A DNA stretch of 64,000 bases from Apostichopus japonicus (GCF_037975245.1 NC_092574.1:26086713-26150712); one strand, 5' to 3'; numbered from the stretch's first letter, positions 1 through 11,453 are shown. Numbers and translations: made by a program. The notes: generated by a model not told the origin, from the sequence alone.

Positions 1-66
1 GCAGAAGAAAACTGCTGCAAACGATCCGTTTGCGAGTGGTTTTGTCCACACCTGCATCCTGGTCTC
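1..66 (-). CDS. GLA: GLA-like exon 7, first part (C-terminal beta domain)
   Basis: After a GTCCACAG acceptor the reading frame continues in phase 0 with ETRMQVWTKPLANGSFAAV, matching the VWxxPLxxGSxAVxFF block that begins the C-terminal antiparallel beta domain. The exon runs off the window at base 1, so the stop codon is not seen. Confidence 0.8.
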
Positions 67-3000
67 CTGTGGACAAAAACAGAAAAACAAATAGCTTCTT
101 GTGAAAGAAAGAAACTATGAAAAATCTGTCAGAAAAAAATATTTATCAATCAGCAAAAAGTTTCTTGAAATCCTTTTATCCACCTGCCACTTTTCTGGTT
201 CGGATTTCAATGGATAAACCTGGTAATGTTTCAATGGATAATCCTGGTGTATGATGATTGGTTACACCTAAAGGAAGGAGCTTGGTGGTTTCTGACTGGT
301 GTCCCATAGGAAAGATATGGTTAGTAAGGGATTGCCACCAACTATGGACTGAACAATTGGACAGTTGGTAAACAGCAGGGCTTGAAATCATGATGTCACT
401 GCTTTTAATCCTGTTCAAGCCAATAATGCAAATTACAGGTATACCATCCAACAATTTCACAGTGGCCTTTAATTTCCCATGTTATGTCATATGTCTGTAC
501 TTGTCATGGGAGAAGGCACATCCTTAAGTGATTCAGCATTTGGATTGGGTAGACAATTTCACTGTGACCCACCAGATCAAACTAGGACATAGTTTAAGCT
601 CCTTCAAAGCAGCATTCTATGTTTAATTCCAGAACCAATATGAAAGCATACCAGAAATTGATAGTATCAGGATAGCCTATCCTTACTTGACTTGTATGTA
701 AACATACATCGGCTTGTATGTGAACATACTTGACTTGTATGTGAACATACAACATGACTTGTATGTGAACATACAACTGCATCGGTTAAAAGTCATGGAT
801 GCCCAACTATGAATCATGCCAATATGTTTTTTTTTTTCACAATTTACCTGCTATTGAGCAAGATTATATTTGCAACTAATTTATTAATCATAAAACAATT
901 TCAGAAGAGCCCCCTCCCTCAATCTGCCACCAAACTACAGTTGAGTAAGTTGTTGAAAAATCTAATTTATATTGTTTCTTCAAAATGTCTCAACTGGCAG
1001 ATCATGTGTTTCCATAGTTACTCACGTTCACAATTCTCTGCCCCATTATACCGAGAGGATCCTGGTCCACTGCGATGATTTCTTTGTTCTTTAAGATGTC
1101 CTCGGCCCACGCTGGTAAATCTCTCAAATCGTTTGACATTAACAGTTGCGCTGCCATAATGGCCCACAATGCCATCTGCGTTTTGGATTGTTCATAGCTC
1201 AGGGCATAGTCACCTATAATCAGCTAAAATTGGAATGAAAAAGGAAACCACAAAGACTTGATATTATGGTTACATTTAATAGATCTATGAAAAATAACAT
1301 ATGGCACATCCGTCTAGTGGAGTTCATCAACATACCAACAAAATGAAAGGTTGCCAGCTGTTACAGACTGGCAGTGACATCACAGACTCAGGGCCTCTTT
1401 ACGAGAATTTAAGTGTATGATACGAAGAAATTTAACTTGTTTTCCTATCTTTTGACACATTTTTTGTTTCAGTTCAAACTTGATAAAAACAATGAAACGA
1501 TCTATGAAAAATAACTTATGGCACATCCGTCTAGTGGAGTTCATCAACATACCAACAAAATGAAAGGTTGCCAGCTGTCACAGACTGGCAGTGACATCAC
1601 AGACTCAGGGCCTCTTTACGAGAATTTAAGTGTATCATACGAAGAAATTTAACTTGTTTTCCTATCTTTTGACACATTTTTTGTTTCAGTTCAAACTTGA
1701 TAAAAACAATGAAACGATCTATGAAAATTAACATATGGCACATACGGCTAGTGGAGTTCATCAACATACCAACAAAAAGAAAGGTTGCCAGCTGTTACAG
1801 ACTGGCAGTGACATCACAGACTCAGCGCCCCTTTACGAGAATTTAAGTGTATCATACGAAGAAATTTAACTTGTTTTCCTATCTTTTGACACATTTTTTG
1901 TTTCAGTTCAAACTTGATAAAAACAATGAAACGATCTATGAAAATTAACATATGGCACATACGGCTAGTGGAGTTCATCAACATACCAACAAAATGAAAG
2001 GTTGCCAGCTGTTACAGACTGGCAGTGACATCACAGACTCAGGGCCCCTTTACGAGAATTTAAGTGTATCATACGAAGAAATTTAACTTGTTTTCTTATC
2101 TTTTGACACATTTTTTGTTTCAGTTCAAACTTAATAAAAACAATGTTTTTTGAAAAAGTTAAAAATCATTTACAATGCCTGGAAGTAAGTTCCAGCCATC
2201 TAGGGTTTTTTTTTTAAGCTCAGCCCCAACTATATTGGGGGACATCTGTGCAATTCAGAAAGTGTCCTGCATTTTGCTCATCAGGTTTTGGCAATCCCAA
2301 CATGATATCGTTGAAGAGCTTGTTACAGTGCATACTGCAGATTATGTCATTGGTCTTTAATGCAGAGAAGTTACTGCACTGGCTCTATAAAGTGAAAATG
2401 TCTCAAAAAATGCAGGCGGGTCAAAATTCCTTAACTGTGAACAAAACTAATCAACAATGTTTCAAAGCTTTACATAAAAAAGAGAGAGCAGTGGAGCTGT
2501 GATGAGTTGACAGAGAGTAGGGGAAGGGGTACACTTTGGGGGAGAGATTTCAATGTTTGGTGACATTATGTAGGTAATAAACATTACATATTAAATATTT
2601 AATGACAACTACAGTGAAATGAATCACCCCTTCCACTCCATATCTGTAATGTAAAAATAAAAAAATAAAAGTTTCTGTTGAAGAAATAAATTTCTTACCT
2701 GATCAGGGTCATTGTACCTTCCAGGGCCAGATACATTTTTAAAGATGACTTGGTTTTTGGCAAAGTTTTCGATAATAGACGTCACTGCATCCCATGAATC
2801 TTGCACGTCGCGACCGTTTCTTATGGTGTTACAGTAGTTGAACATGGTATCCCAGTCTGGCTGCAGAGATCAAATGGAGGGCAAAATGTGGAGAAGCTGT
2901 CTTTAATTACTTACATCTAAACGTTTCAGACACCAGTTGAGCTTCTAGGGGTATGGCGGAATAGTTTTCATGGCTATTAAAAGGTGACACTCAGGTGGCA

Positions 3001-6000
3001 CTGTGGCAGAGTAACAAAAATGACAGAAAGATGTTGTACCTAACAATCTTCACATTAAGACAAGCTGCGTGACCAAATTGAACATATTAGTGAAAATGAT
3101 TACTTTGAGAATAGAAGATTGTCTAATTCTATTGTCTAATTCCAATGAAAATCTCTTCAGCATGGTAGGGGGTAGGTTGACGAGTCTGTGCATTACATAC
3201 AGTACAAATAACACTGGTATGTGATGCAGGAATCAAACTCAGTAAAGTCCGCTACTAGACTGGTTGGCTTGCGAGGTTAGCAAGAGTATACAGGTCATGA
3301 GACCTCTATGCTCAAAGAGTCAGTGCCCCCATCCAGGACACAGTTTCTCCCGCCCACCCTTGCCCATACCCGTAACATTATTAAAGTTAACATTCTTACT
3401 ACAGGCAGACCTACTCCACATCCCCAGTTAGGTTAGGTGCCATATGGATGACTTTATTTTGGAAGGGTGATGAATGTCAATATTGGGCAAAATTTGTGCT
3501 AATTCATTAGTCTTTTAGAGAAACAGTTTGGAAGGATTTTCCCATTTTCCCAATTCCATACTCTCAATATTTTGGGCAAAATGTGCAGACAGAAAGGTAA
3601 CAGCTACTGTGTTATTCATCACTGCTGAAGAACTGTTGGTGTGTCCAATCACATACTTATAAGTCAGTTTGAAAGTATTGTGCCGTACAGAAACAAAATG
3701 TTAGGAAGAACACTTGCTCACATGAGGACCAACGTGGGGCCATTCACAGGAAAACACAATAGGCCGTCCAGTTGAATTAAGAGCCCTTGAAAAGTTTTTG
3801 AAGCCTGCAACATAATGTAGAGAGAAAAAAACTCTTTATAAATACAAGTCAATGTATCTCTTGAAACTTTTGAACCTTAAGACTTTCTCATTTATGCAAA
3901 TTTATGTAATGAGATTATGCAAAAAGTTTCTATTTCAACGTATGCATACATTGCAGACCAACATACCTTCACTGACAAGCTGACCTCTTGGTGTATGACA
4001 GGTATCCATCTTAACAAAATCAATTCCCCATTCAGCAAACGTCTTTGCATCATCATCTATGTGCTCGAATGTCCCTGGAAACCCTTGGCAAGTCTGGTAG
4101 CCCATCGACTCATAGATTCCAATTTTGAGTCCCTTGGAATGAACCTACCAAAAATAACAGTATGGACAGAAATAAATTAAATGTATACTATAGTCAGGAG
4201 GTCAGGAAGCTTATGAAGCAAAAGTGAAAATAAAACAATAATTAATCATAAGCCCAAAGAACATTAACCTCGCTTGATTTGGTTATGTCATTGGAAAATA
4301 CATACTGGATTCTACAGGCCTACATTATTGCATGATGGTGCCAATATGGCTAGACTGAAGTTATTCATAACGCATTAGAGATATAAACACCACTATTTAC
4401 TTTGTATTGTTTAATTTAGTTTGTTTTATAACCTTTCGTTTTGTAATATTTATATCTTTAAGTGAACACCGGGTTTCAAATAATGTGTCAATATAACACA
4501 GACTGAGGAAGGCAATGCTTTTCTTGGCTTCATCCGGTAATTCCTCCTACACCACAATACCATTTTGATCAAAAAAAAATTACAAATGGTGATAAATGAC
4601 CTAAGTTTTCAAACTGTTCAATAAATCTCTATAAATCAGGAATCAATTATCATTATAAATATTCAAAATTGTCCAAGTGAATCCAAAGCTTCAAATATCA
4701 TCAGCATTTATCCGAAATTACAATTATGCTAGAAAATGTCAAATATTGGTCACTAATGCTCTTACTTCAACAATCATTTGTCTTCATGTGATTTCATGTC
4801 TGAAAGAAATTTGCCATCCTCAAAACATAATTTTGGCTACAAGAAAGTTCTGCAATGTCTGTGAATAGTATGGAAGTCACAACATCCAGGAGGGTTCTCT
4901 GCAAGACTTACAGCAATGTTTATTATTCTAACACTGCTAATCCGAAATGGCACTGAAACCAACTCTAGCTCTAACCTAGAAAACACAGACAAATGAGTGA
5001 GGTAGGGCGACAACCATTGTCAACTAGACTCTAATATCAGCCACTTTCACTACTGATGCATCAGGAAGTGATATCAACAGGGTAATCCTATGCATAATCC
5101 TAATGGGGAAGAACTTAATTTGTAGACAAATCAAAACCATAAAGCTTCAAGGTAAAAAAATGAGATGAAATTTCTTACATAATCTGCTAAACTTTTCATC
5201 CCATTTGGGAACCGTATGGGGTCAGCGATCAATTTCCCAGACGGATCTCTTTCCGTGGCCATCCAACAATCGTCAATGTTAACATACTCGTAGCCAACAT
5301 CCTTGAAACCTTTCTCTACCACCAGGTCTGCCATTGTGCGGATCAAAGCTTCACTGCATTTTTGAAAGAGAAAATGGCAAATATAAATATTTGGGGGCCT
5401 GTTGCCACATTAATCTTGTTTTGTTAAAATGAAAAAGTAAAAAAATGCTGATTGTTTTCTGAAACCTTTGGTACTCTCATCATGTTTCTATTGCAGAATG
5501 ATTTAACATTTCTTTTTGTGTCAAACACAAAATATGCTGTGTGGATGAGGAGCAGATCATTGCATTTTTTTGTTTCATATCCAATTTTAAATGGAAGTCT
5601 GAGATAAACAGACGTATCTACACATAAAAGCGTGAATAGCTCCTAAACTAATCTTCAGCATTAAACGAGGCAGGGCAAAATACAACAACACCTATCACAT
5701 AAAGATGCACAGTATATACACAATCAAAACAGCCAGTTCAGTTCAGTTAATATATTTCACATATATACATACAAAAACAGTGCAGTAATGGTATATACAG
5801 GAAACTAGAAAAAACAAAATGTTTCTCAAAGCTAGTAACCCTAAAGAAAAAGAAAGAAAATAACAGAACAAAGTAAGAAAGAAAAACAAAATGTACAAAA
5901 CAAAATTGACAATAATATCAATCACGGTACTTGGAAGTTAGATAACTCTTTAGTCGATACCTAAATGAAGCACATGATTTCGAATGTCTAATACCAGTTG

Positions 6001-9000
6001 GGAGATTATTCCATATTTTACAACAGTAATTGTTTAGCAGAAACTTTCCATGTTTAGAGCAGTGTCTAGTGACAGAGAAAAGTGCATTTGTTCTTGTGAC
6101 GTTTGGGATATCTGACCCAAATCTTGAGTGTACAATATTTCGAAAAAGACATAAGGCAGTGCATTGTTAACGTACAGTACCGCCCAGATTAAATAGGCCG
6201 TGGCATCGTGTATTGTGATGCCCTTATAGTTTTCTATCGTGAAACCTGAATACTGTAAAGTTTTGTAAACGCTACAACTATATACGATACACCACGATCA
6301 CACGCTATATCATGATACCAAGCCTTCCCGATAGCAAACATGACTGCTACATTCACGCTTATACGTAATATTGTGATTTCAAGCTGAGTGCGTCACGATT
6401 CGGAACTTCGTTTGGGCTTTGGGTTTTTATTATGCACGCTATTTCGTTAAATGATTGGTTCAATTGTCATTCGTGTTTATGTTATATCAAAGAGGACAAT
6501 AAAAGAAACACAATGGTGAAAAAACTGTTCAAATATCTTTTTCGGTTAAAGAGATATTCAAGTGTAAAGTTTTATCAGATTGTGTAGAAACTGCTGAAAT
6601 CTGACTAGCTGTGATGTCACATCCTCACATTCCTGAAAAGTCTTTGTTTTTTTTCCTAAGTATTTTGTGAGATTTCATGACTTTCAACCAAAAGATATGT
6701 CAGGAGATCTCATATTTGTCAAAGGAAGTATTTGAGATTAAACATCTGAAGAATTTTTGATTATATTATTTTCAAATGTGTTAAAAAATGTAAATAATTT
6801 TTAAAGAAATATATTCACACATGTTAAGGAAGTGAGGATGTGACATCACACCCTCACAGTTAGTCTTTCTACACCAGTCATTTTCAAAGAAATTTTGATC
6901 TTCAAAGTGTACTATCTCCTTAACAGAGCATGCTATCATGGTAGTTTCTTCACTGTTCTTTTTGTCCTTTTGTGCTCTTTCATACAAAATAGACATGTCA
7001 AACACCTGAACCAATCCTAATATCGTGTATCAGGAAGTTCCTACGGTACTGTGCGAGAATCGATCTTTACAGGAGTTTCGCCTTGAAAATTTGTTGAAGT
7101 CAGCTCACAACTTAAGTAACATTTACATATTAGTTAACAACTGTTTTTGGTTAATTGGGTTTCTATTCAGTGTTTCTTTTCCCAACTTTTTTGTTAGTTG
7201 TAGAGGTTATGTTCCACGGAGGATAAGTTTACTTTGAATAGTTGGCAACATTTTGAAGAAATAATAAAGTATTACTAAGCCTTTCTTGTGTGAAGTTTTT
7301 ATATAATATATCGTTGGTTCCAACAGAATGAAAAGGAATAAAATCCACCCAACAACTTTGAAGCAGGGCCGGTTAAAACAAAACATGTTTCTCGACCGCG
7401 CAAGGGGCCTCCCTTTTCCTGATTCCTGAGTCTCTATTCGGATTACAAGAAATCTTACTATCCTTAAAAATTATTTTGTAAAGGTTGCCACATATTCCTA
7501 CCAGTATTTATTAGCGCATGAAAAGAAGAAAAATGGCAGCCCTTTTTTTTCAGATCTCAGTACGAGAAACATGTATTTTATTTGGATAATTAAACAACTT
7601 TCGTTGATGTGGTTAAATAAATATTTCCCTTCCCTAGCTATATGTCGATCTTCATGAAAACAAACTTTTTTGAAAATGGATTTTGAAGCTCAGTCAACAA
7701 CTTAAAAAATGCTTACCGTTAAATACTGTCGTCAAAAAATACATTTCGTATTTATTCCAATAAAGATCCACAAAGGATAAAGATGCTTCGTAGAGCTTAC
7801 TAAAGAGAAATAGAAACTGCATGTACATGGTCATTTTAAGTATCCAAATACTTTACAAAGAGATTGAGTTCACCGAAATACCCCTTTTCCCTACCACCTG
7901 AGGAAAACCATCTTTTATAAATTATAGTACCATACAGTACTTTACATTTGATACAAAAGTTTCTTCTACAACAGCTTAGCAAAATTTGTCGCAATAGGTT
8001 GTAATCCATAAGCCTGTGCGGGTTTCTCCCATATTTGTGGTCACTTAAGCGTCGTAATAAAGAGATAAAAAAAAATAACTGATGAATATTATTATTATTT
8101 GAAACACCCTGTTTCCCTACCACCTAAGGAAAACCATCTTTTGTAAATTATAGTACCATACAGTACTTTAAATTTGATACAAAATTTTCTTCTACAACAG
8201 CTTACAAAATTTGTCGCAATAGGTCGCACTAGGTTAAGTTTTAACCGCAGAGCACAGTACCATTAATAATTTCCATATTACACAAAAACTTACACTCTGC
8301 GTCCAGATGGCCGGAAAATGTACCACCATGTAATGAAACTTGGGCAAGTTCGAATGTCGATGACTTAAGTTCCGTGACCAATGTTAATGGGAATTATGTG
8401 TGTAAAAAACTACATAGAAGTTTTACGTAAGCGGAGCGAATTTCGGGGCGGCTCGTTGATTGTGAGGAAGCACTTATCTAAGCATCAATATTTGTGAAAA
8501 ATATCATAAGGTTTTTCTTCAGAAATTATTTTTGACTAGTAATTGGAATCTCAATTTTTTAAGAAGTACTAGGTCTAAACCTTATCATTGCATTTTGGGC
8601 GAATGTGTATTTAACTACGTTATATGATACTTAAACACATGTTTGAACAAAATGAAAATTTCAAGTATTACCACATAAATATTCAAAAAAAAAATATACT
8701 TTTGTTGCATGTAATGGAGGATTTGGTGAAACCATACATGTCTGAACTGATTACTGTTTGAAAATTCTAAGAGGTTCGTGATCAACTTGACCATAGAGTA
8801 TTTTTAGAAAATAAGTTTGCTACCATACAAAACTGTCCGACCAAATGCAAGTAAATGACTTCATGAAATTTAAGTAAAAAAGCTTCTGACAGAAGTTATG
8901 ACCTATTTTGTATAATTTTTAATGTGCGCGTCAATACGGGTTGACATCATGATCCCATCGATTACTGGGGTGTCAGCCCCGCTAAATAACGAACCTTTTT

Positions 9001-10533
9001 GTCTATTATGGATTACCAACCCTTTGAACTATTATGAATAATCGAACCCTTTTACCAATTATGAACAACGAACCTTTTCACCATTATGAATATCGAACCC
9101 TTTTACCAATTATGAACAACGAACCTTTTTTTTCATTATGAATAACGAACCTTATGAACAATGAACCTTTTGCTCATTATGAATAGCGAACCTTATGAAC
9201 AATGAATCCTTATGGATGAACCTTATGAACAATGAACAGGTCTTATGAATATAGAACCTTATGAATATCAGGCTGTTATCCCCGGACGGTGAAAAAGCTA
9301 GGCATATTCAGCGTTACAATGCATATTAACCCTATCCTAGCATTTTGGGACGATTTGCTAGTGCAATTAAAGCCTAGGCTGATATTCATGCATACAAGAA
9401 GTTCAGAACGGAATGTTTTTTTTGAATAGAGAATATTTTGTGATCGCTCTGTTTTTAAAGAAGGAGTTTGTATGAAGGAGTTTGGACGATTACAGTTTGT
9501 TCATTAGGTCTATCGTACTAGTTTTGCGATTATGAAACTTGTATGTTGATTGACACTTAATTTTGGTGACACACTAAACTTTTTGATCAGAATTTGAAAT
9601 GAATCTAGCGTTGTATTGATGATGTAATTTACTGCGGAATGAAGTCTTCCCCAATTCTTTCAAGTCATGATGAAACGATTGATCTTTCTGCAAAGTAATT
9701 CACACTAAAACGATAACATTACAATTAGTATAAAGTGCCAGTGAAATGATTAACACACCATCACGATATTATGACCACGATGCGACGCCCGATATTACAT
9801 TAGGTATTTGCTATAGGTCTAATGGAAACGATATTACGATAGACTCCTCATATTTTGTTACGATACACGATGCCACGGCCGATTTAATCTGGGCGGTACT
9901 GTATTTGTAAGCAAAAGTACACATTTTGAAAATATGAACATCATTGACTTTGAGGACACCAAGAGTACTGTGCAGAGTATTAGTAGGAAAACGCCAGTGG
10001 TTGAATGTGATAATTTTTAAAATTTTATTTTGTAGAACTTGTAAAGGCTTTAGAACGGAAATATTGGTCATACCATACATTTCCATACTGTAGGATATCC
10101 TAGAGTTAGAGTAGACTAGTGCATAGTAAATTTATCTGGAGAGCGACGGTGAGTGGAGGTGAACATCTAAGGCGATAGAAAATGCCTGTGTACATGATAA
10201 GGCTGTTGCAAAGGTCATGTGGCTTGAAGGTCAGTTATCATCAATAAGAAGGTCAGTTTATCATCAATATTTGGCACAAGTTGTTCTACAGATCTGAGTA
10301 TTATTAAGAGTAAAGGAATCTGGGCAGGGATGGAAATCATGCTCTCTACAGTTCAACTGAAAAACATACCTCAAGCAATTCTTTGGGTCCAGATCGCAAT
10401 CAGTTCGCCATCTGAATCTCACCCAAGCTTGAAATCCCATCGGTGGTAGCCTTGCTAAACCATTATCTAAACTAAGTGTTAACCTAGCGACCATCAAGGT
10501 TAACACAATACTTAGTAACATTCTGAAAGACAT
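1..10533 (-). CDS. GLA: GH27 alpha-galactosidase A / alpha-N-acetylgalactosaminidase (3' part outside the window)
   Basis: This family removes terminal alpha-galactose or alpha-GalNAc from glycolipids and glycoproteins in the lysosome. Seven coding exons (10533-10370, 5353-5179, 4144-3967, 3804-3722, 2860-2699, 1223-1026, 66-1) join with matching phases and GT-AG borders into 342 residues; human GLA is about 429, so the C-terminal end is missing. A signal peptide (about residues 1-21) precedes LDNGLARLPPMG. The nucleophile Asp160 lies in KMDTC and the acid/base Asp218 in RDVQDSW, matching human Asp170 and Asp231. The specificity loop reads SCEWP: the Glu (193) is the GLA-type residue where NAGA has Ser, but the next contact position (GLA Leu206) is His196, so the substrate preference is uncertain. 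Human GLA Cys52 is replaced by Trp42 while its partner Cys84 (human 94) remains. The other early disulfide cysteines (46/53, 132/162, 192/210) are kept. Introns are rich in repeats. The family is certain; GLA versus NAGA is not. Confidence 0.9.
67..1025 (-). other. GLA-like intron 6
   Basis: About 0.96 kb of AT-rich intron. Apart from the short minisatellite at 688-778 nothing recognisable is seen. Confidence 0.7.
688..778. repeat. Short minisatellite of self-complementary units
   Basis: Four copies of a 20-26-bp unit around CTTGTATGTGAACATACA. Each unit contains TGTATGT and ACATACA separated by two bases, so each can fold into a 7-bp hairpin. Confidence 0.75.
1026..1223 (-). CDS. GLA: GLA-like exon 6
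   Basis: It encodes residues 255-320 in phase 0, with LSYEQSKTQMALWAIMAAQL and VDQDPLGIMGQR, both hallmark GH27 blocks at the end of the barrel. Borders are ATTTTAG and AAC|GTGAGT. The usual Ala-Pro of MAAPL is Ala-Gln here. Confidence 0.92.
1282..2150. repeat. Tandem array, 4 copies of a 217-bp unit, in GLA-like intron 5
   Basis: The motif GATCTATGAAAA recurs at 1282, 1499, 1716 and 1933, a constant 217-bp period, and the intervening sequence (CATATGGCACATCCGTCTAG, then GGTTGCCAGCTGTTACAG) is nearly identical in each copy. The units carry no open frame. The even period and low divergence suggest recent duplication or homogenisation. Confidence 0.92.
2699..2860 (-). CDS. GLA: GLA-like exon 5 (acid/base exon)
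   Basis: It encodes residues 201-254 in phase 0 on both sides. RNGRDVQDSW carries the catalytic acid/base Asp218, and VSGPGRYNDPDQ corresponds to the family motif GPGxWNDPDM, here with Tyr for Trp and Gln for Met. Borders are TCTGCAG and CAG|GTAAG. Confidence 0.92.
3722..3804 (-). CDS. GLA: GLA-like exon 4 (substrate-specificity loop)
   Basis: A short exon of 83 bases completes Gly173 and encodes residues 174-200, ending GRPIVFSCEWPHVGPH. The Glu after SC is the position that separates alpha-galactosidase (Glu) from alpha-GalNAcase (Ser) in vertebrates. Between the two family cysteines around this loop the protein is three residues shorter than human GLA. Borders are GTTGCAG and CAT|GTGAGC. 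Confidence 0.9.
3967..4144 (-). CDS. GLA: GLA-like exon 3 (nucleophile exon)
   Basis: It encodes residues 114-172 plus one base: VHSKGLKIGIYESMGYQTC and then FVKMDTC, in which Asp160 corresponds to the catalytic nucleophile. Borders are TTGGTAG and GAAG|GTATGT, in phase with exon 4. Cys132 and Cys162 match a conserved disulfide. Confidence 0.93.
4145..5178 (-). other. GLA-like intron 2, no recognised element
   Basis: About 1 kb of AT-rich intron. I see no repeat, coding similarity or RNA gene in it. The same applies to intron 4 (2861-3721). Confidence 0.6.
5179..5353 (-). CDS. GLA: GLA-like exon 2
   Basis: It completes codon 55 (Ser) and encodes residues 56-113, including VGYEYVNIDDCWM and LIADPIRFPNGM. 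The two Asp residues of IDDCW contact the galactose hydroxyls in this family. The exon is bounded by AATGCAG and TAT|GTAAG and ends in phase 0. Confidence 0.92.
5725..6172 (-). pseudogene. LINE reverse-transcriptase C-terminus and 3' end, downstream half
   Basis: On the minus strand the frame RNIVHSRFGSDIPNVTRTNA continues through KIWNNLPTGIRHSKSCASF to KSYLTSKYRD and a stop, the typical tail of a non-LTR retrotransposon ORF2. The element then runs into a 3' end near 5730 with short ACTGA repeats. The upstream half is at 9904-10140, separated by a 3.7-kb DNA transposon. A one-base shift in a T run near 6145 breaks the frame just inside this half. Confidence 0.75.
6450..7020. repeat. Foldback inverted repeat inside the 3.7-kb transposon
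   Basis: Arms of about 190 bp (6450-6640 and 6820-7020) are diverged inverted copies. The best conserved part is GTGATGTCACATCCTCAC next to the loop. The outer parts still align through ATTGGTTCA and GTGAARAAACT. It may be a MITE inserted in, or forming part of, the larger element. Confidence 0.65.
7886..8226 (+). repeat. Direct duplication of about 115 bp
   Basis: A segment beginning CCTACCACCTGAGGAAAACC recurs about 228 bp downstream with only a few differences, both copies reaching AATTTGTCGCAATAGG. Both lie inside the 3.7-kb transposon. Confidence 0.75.
8985..9270. repeat. AT-rich minisatellite with CGAACCTT / CATTATGAATAA motifs
   Basis: About a dozen imperfect 20-30-bp units combine CGAACCTTTT or GAACCTTATG with a following ATTATGAAYAAC. 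The array is bracketed by GGGGTGTCAGCC (about 8967) and GGCTGTTATCCCC (about 9272), which are roughly inverted and may be the ends of a small element. Confidence 0.6.
9904..10140 (-). pseudogene. LINE reverse-transcriptase C-terminus, upstream half
   Basis: The minus-strand frame reads YYALVYSNSRISYSMEMYG, then LQVLQNKILKIITF, then STLGVLKVNDVHIFKMCTFA, typical of the thumb/C-terminal part of non-LTR reverse transcriptases. It is interrupted at 9903 by the TA-flanked transposon and continues at 6172. The catalytic domain is absent, so this is a 5'-truncated dead copy in GLA-like intron 1. Confidence 0.75.
10370..10533 (-). CDS. GLA: GLA-like exon 1 (signal peptide and start of the barrel)
   Basis: It encodes residues 1-54 plus two bases of codon 55, ending at a GAG|GTATG donor. 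The start Met gives a hydrophobic leader (LLSIVLTLMVA) followed by LDNGLARLPPMGF, the usual mature N-terminus of the family; Met5 is an alternative start. The human Trp44 position is Phe34 and the Cys52 position is Trp42, while WVRF keeps Trp37 (human Trp47). A TTCCAG acceptor-like site lies about 9 bases upstream of the ATG, so a non-coding 5' exon farther upstream is possible. Confidence 0.88.
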
Positions 10534-10780
10534 CTTGAAATCTGGAATACAAACATACAGTAAACTTTATGGAAGCTGATGAATCATGGAACATAGCCTC
10601 AGGGGGACACCTGTAGGCTGTACATAGTTACCAATAAACTATACTAGATAAGCCTTGTCTTAACTTTAATACTTCATATTATTTGTAGTCGTTTAACATT
10701 GTGTAAAATGAAATGCTCAAACTTGCTGAATTGTTACAGCCAACAAAGTCATGTTAAGCATGGACTACACGTATAATGTT

Positions 10781-11057
10781 GGCCGTGGCTATTCTTACAA
10801 CTAGTTGTAACAATTATTTATAAACTATTCTTACAACAAAGGCGAATTCAAGCGCAGTAAAGTAAATAAAGCAACTGCGCATGTAGTAGGGGTAACCTAA
10901 CCCTAACTTTAACCCTAAACCCCAATCCTAACCCTAACACTAACCGAAAATTATTGTTACTCCTGGTCGTAAAAATAGTACTCCTGTCATAAAAATAGCA
11001 ACTGCGCATGCGTAATCGGAAATTATTCTTACGAATAGTCGTAAGAATAGCCACTTT
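10781..11057. mobile_element. Short element with a 10-bp target duplication (MULE-like MITE)
   Basis: GTATAATGTT flanks both sides (10771-10780 and 11058-11067). Inside, GTGGCTATTCTTAC and GTAAGAATAGCCAC form inverted ends, although the outermost four bases do not pair. A 9-10-bp duplication is typical of Mutator-like elements. The interior carries degenerate CCTAAC repeats (about 10890-10945) resembling telomere sequence. It lies about 240 bp upstream of the GLA-like start codon. Confidence 0.6.
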
Positions 11058-11453
11058 GTATAATGTTAGGAGAACAGGCCCACTCATTACACTTACATCG
11101 TTATAGCTTAGGTCCCTAGACCTTATGTTTGTTGTTTATGTAGGCTTAGTTCTAAGTTAGGCTAGCCTACATAACTGTTATGTAGCAATTGTTAGGCCTG
11201 ACGTTAGGAGCACGTTCCGAGCTAGGGCCTAGCTCCAACAGTTGGAATCACCTGGGATGGGATGTGTGTGACCTGGGCAACAGAACTGTAACCTGAGAAC
11301 GAAATTACGTTATTAAAATATTCCTCATTACTTGTTACCCAGTAAGTATATAATCAGTCTTTAGACAAACCCAGTAGCTAGATTGACTGCCCGTGAGTGT
11401 TAACTAACCTCACCTGATTAAACCTTATCGTTTGTTTGTTTACGCCTCATTGA

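Larger units (their letters stand above)
6175..9901. mobile_element. DNA transposon, 3.73 kb, TA target duplication, probably non-autonomous
   Basis: Both ends begin CAGTACCGCCCAGATTAAAT in inverted orientation, and the match continues to about 40 bp with one or two mismatches. TA flanks each side (6173-6174, 9902-9903). The split LINE frame is continuous when the element and one TA are ignored, which fixes the borders. Subterminal zones are rich in CACGAT/ATCGTG motifs. Inside are an inverted duplication (6450-7020), a direct duplication (about 7886-8003 and 8114-8226) and a minisatellite (8985-9270). The internal open frames are short and resemble no transposase I know. A TA target fits Tc1/mariner-like elements, but the superfamily is not settled. 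Confidence 0.85.

Noticed and set aside
10890-10945. Telomere or chromosome end
   Set aside because: The CCTAAC repeats are few and degenerate and lie inside a short transposon-like element.
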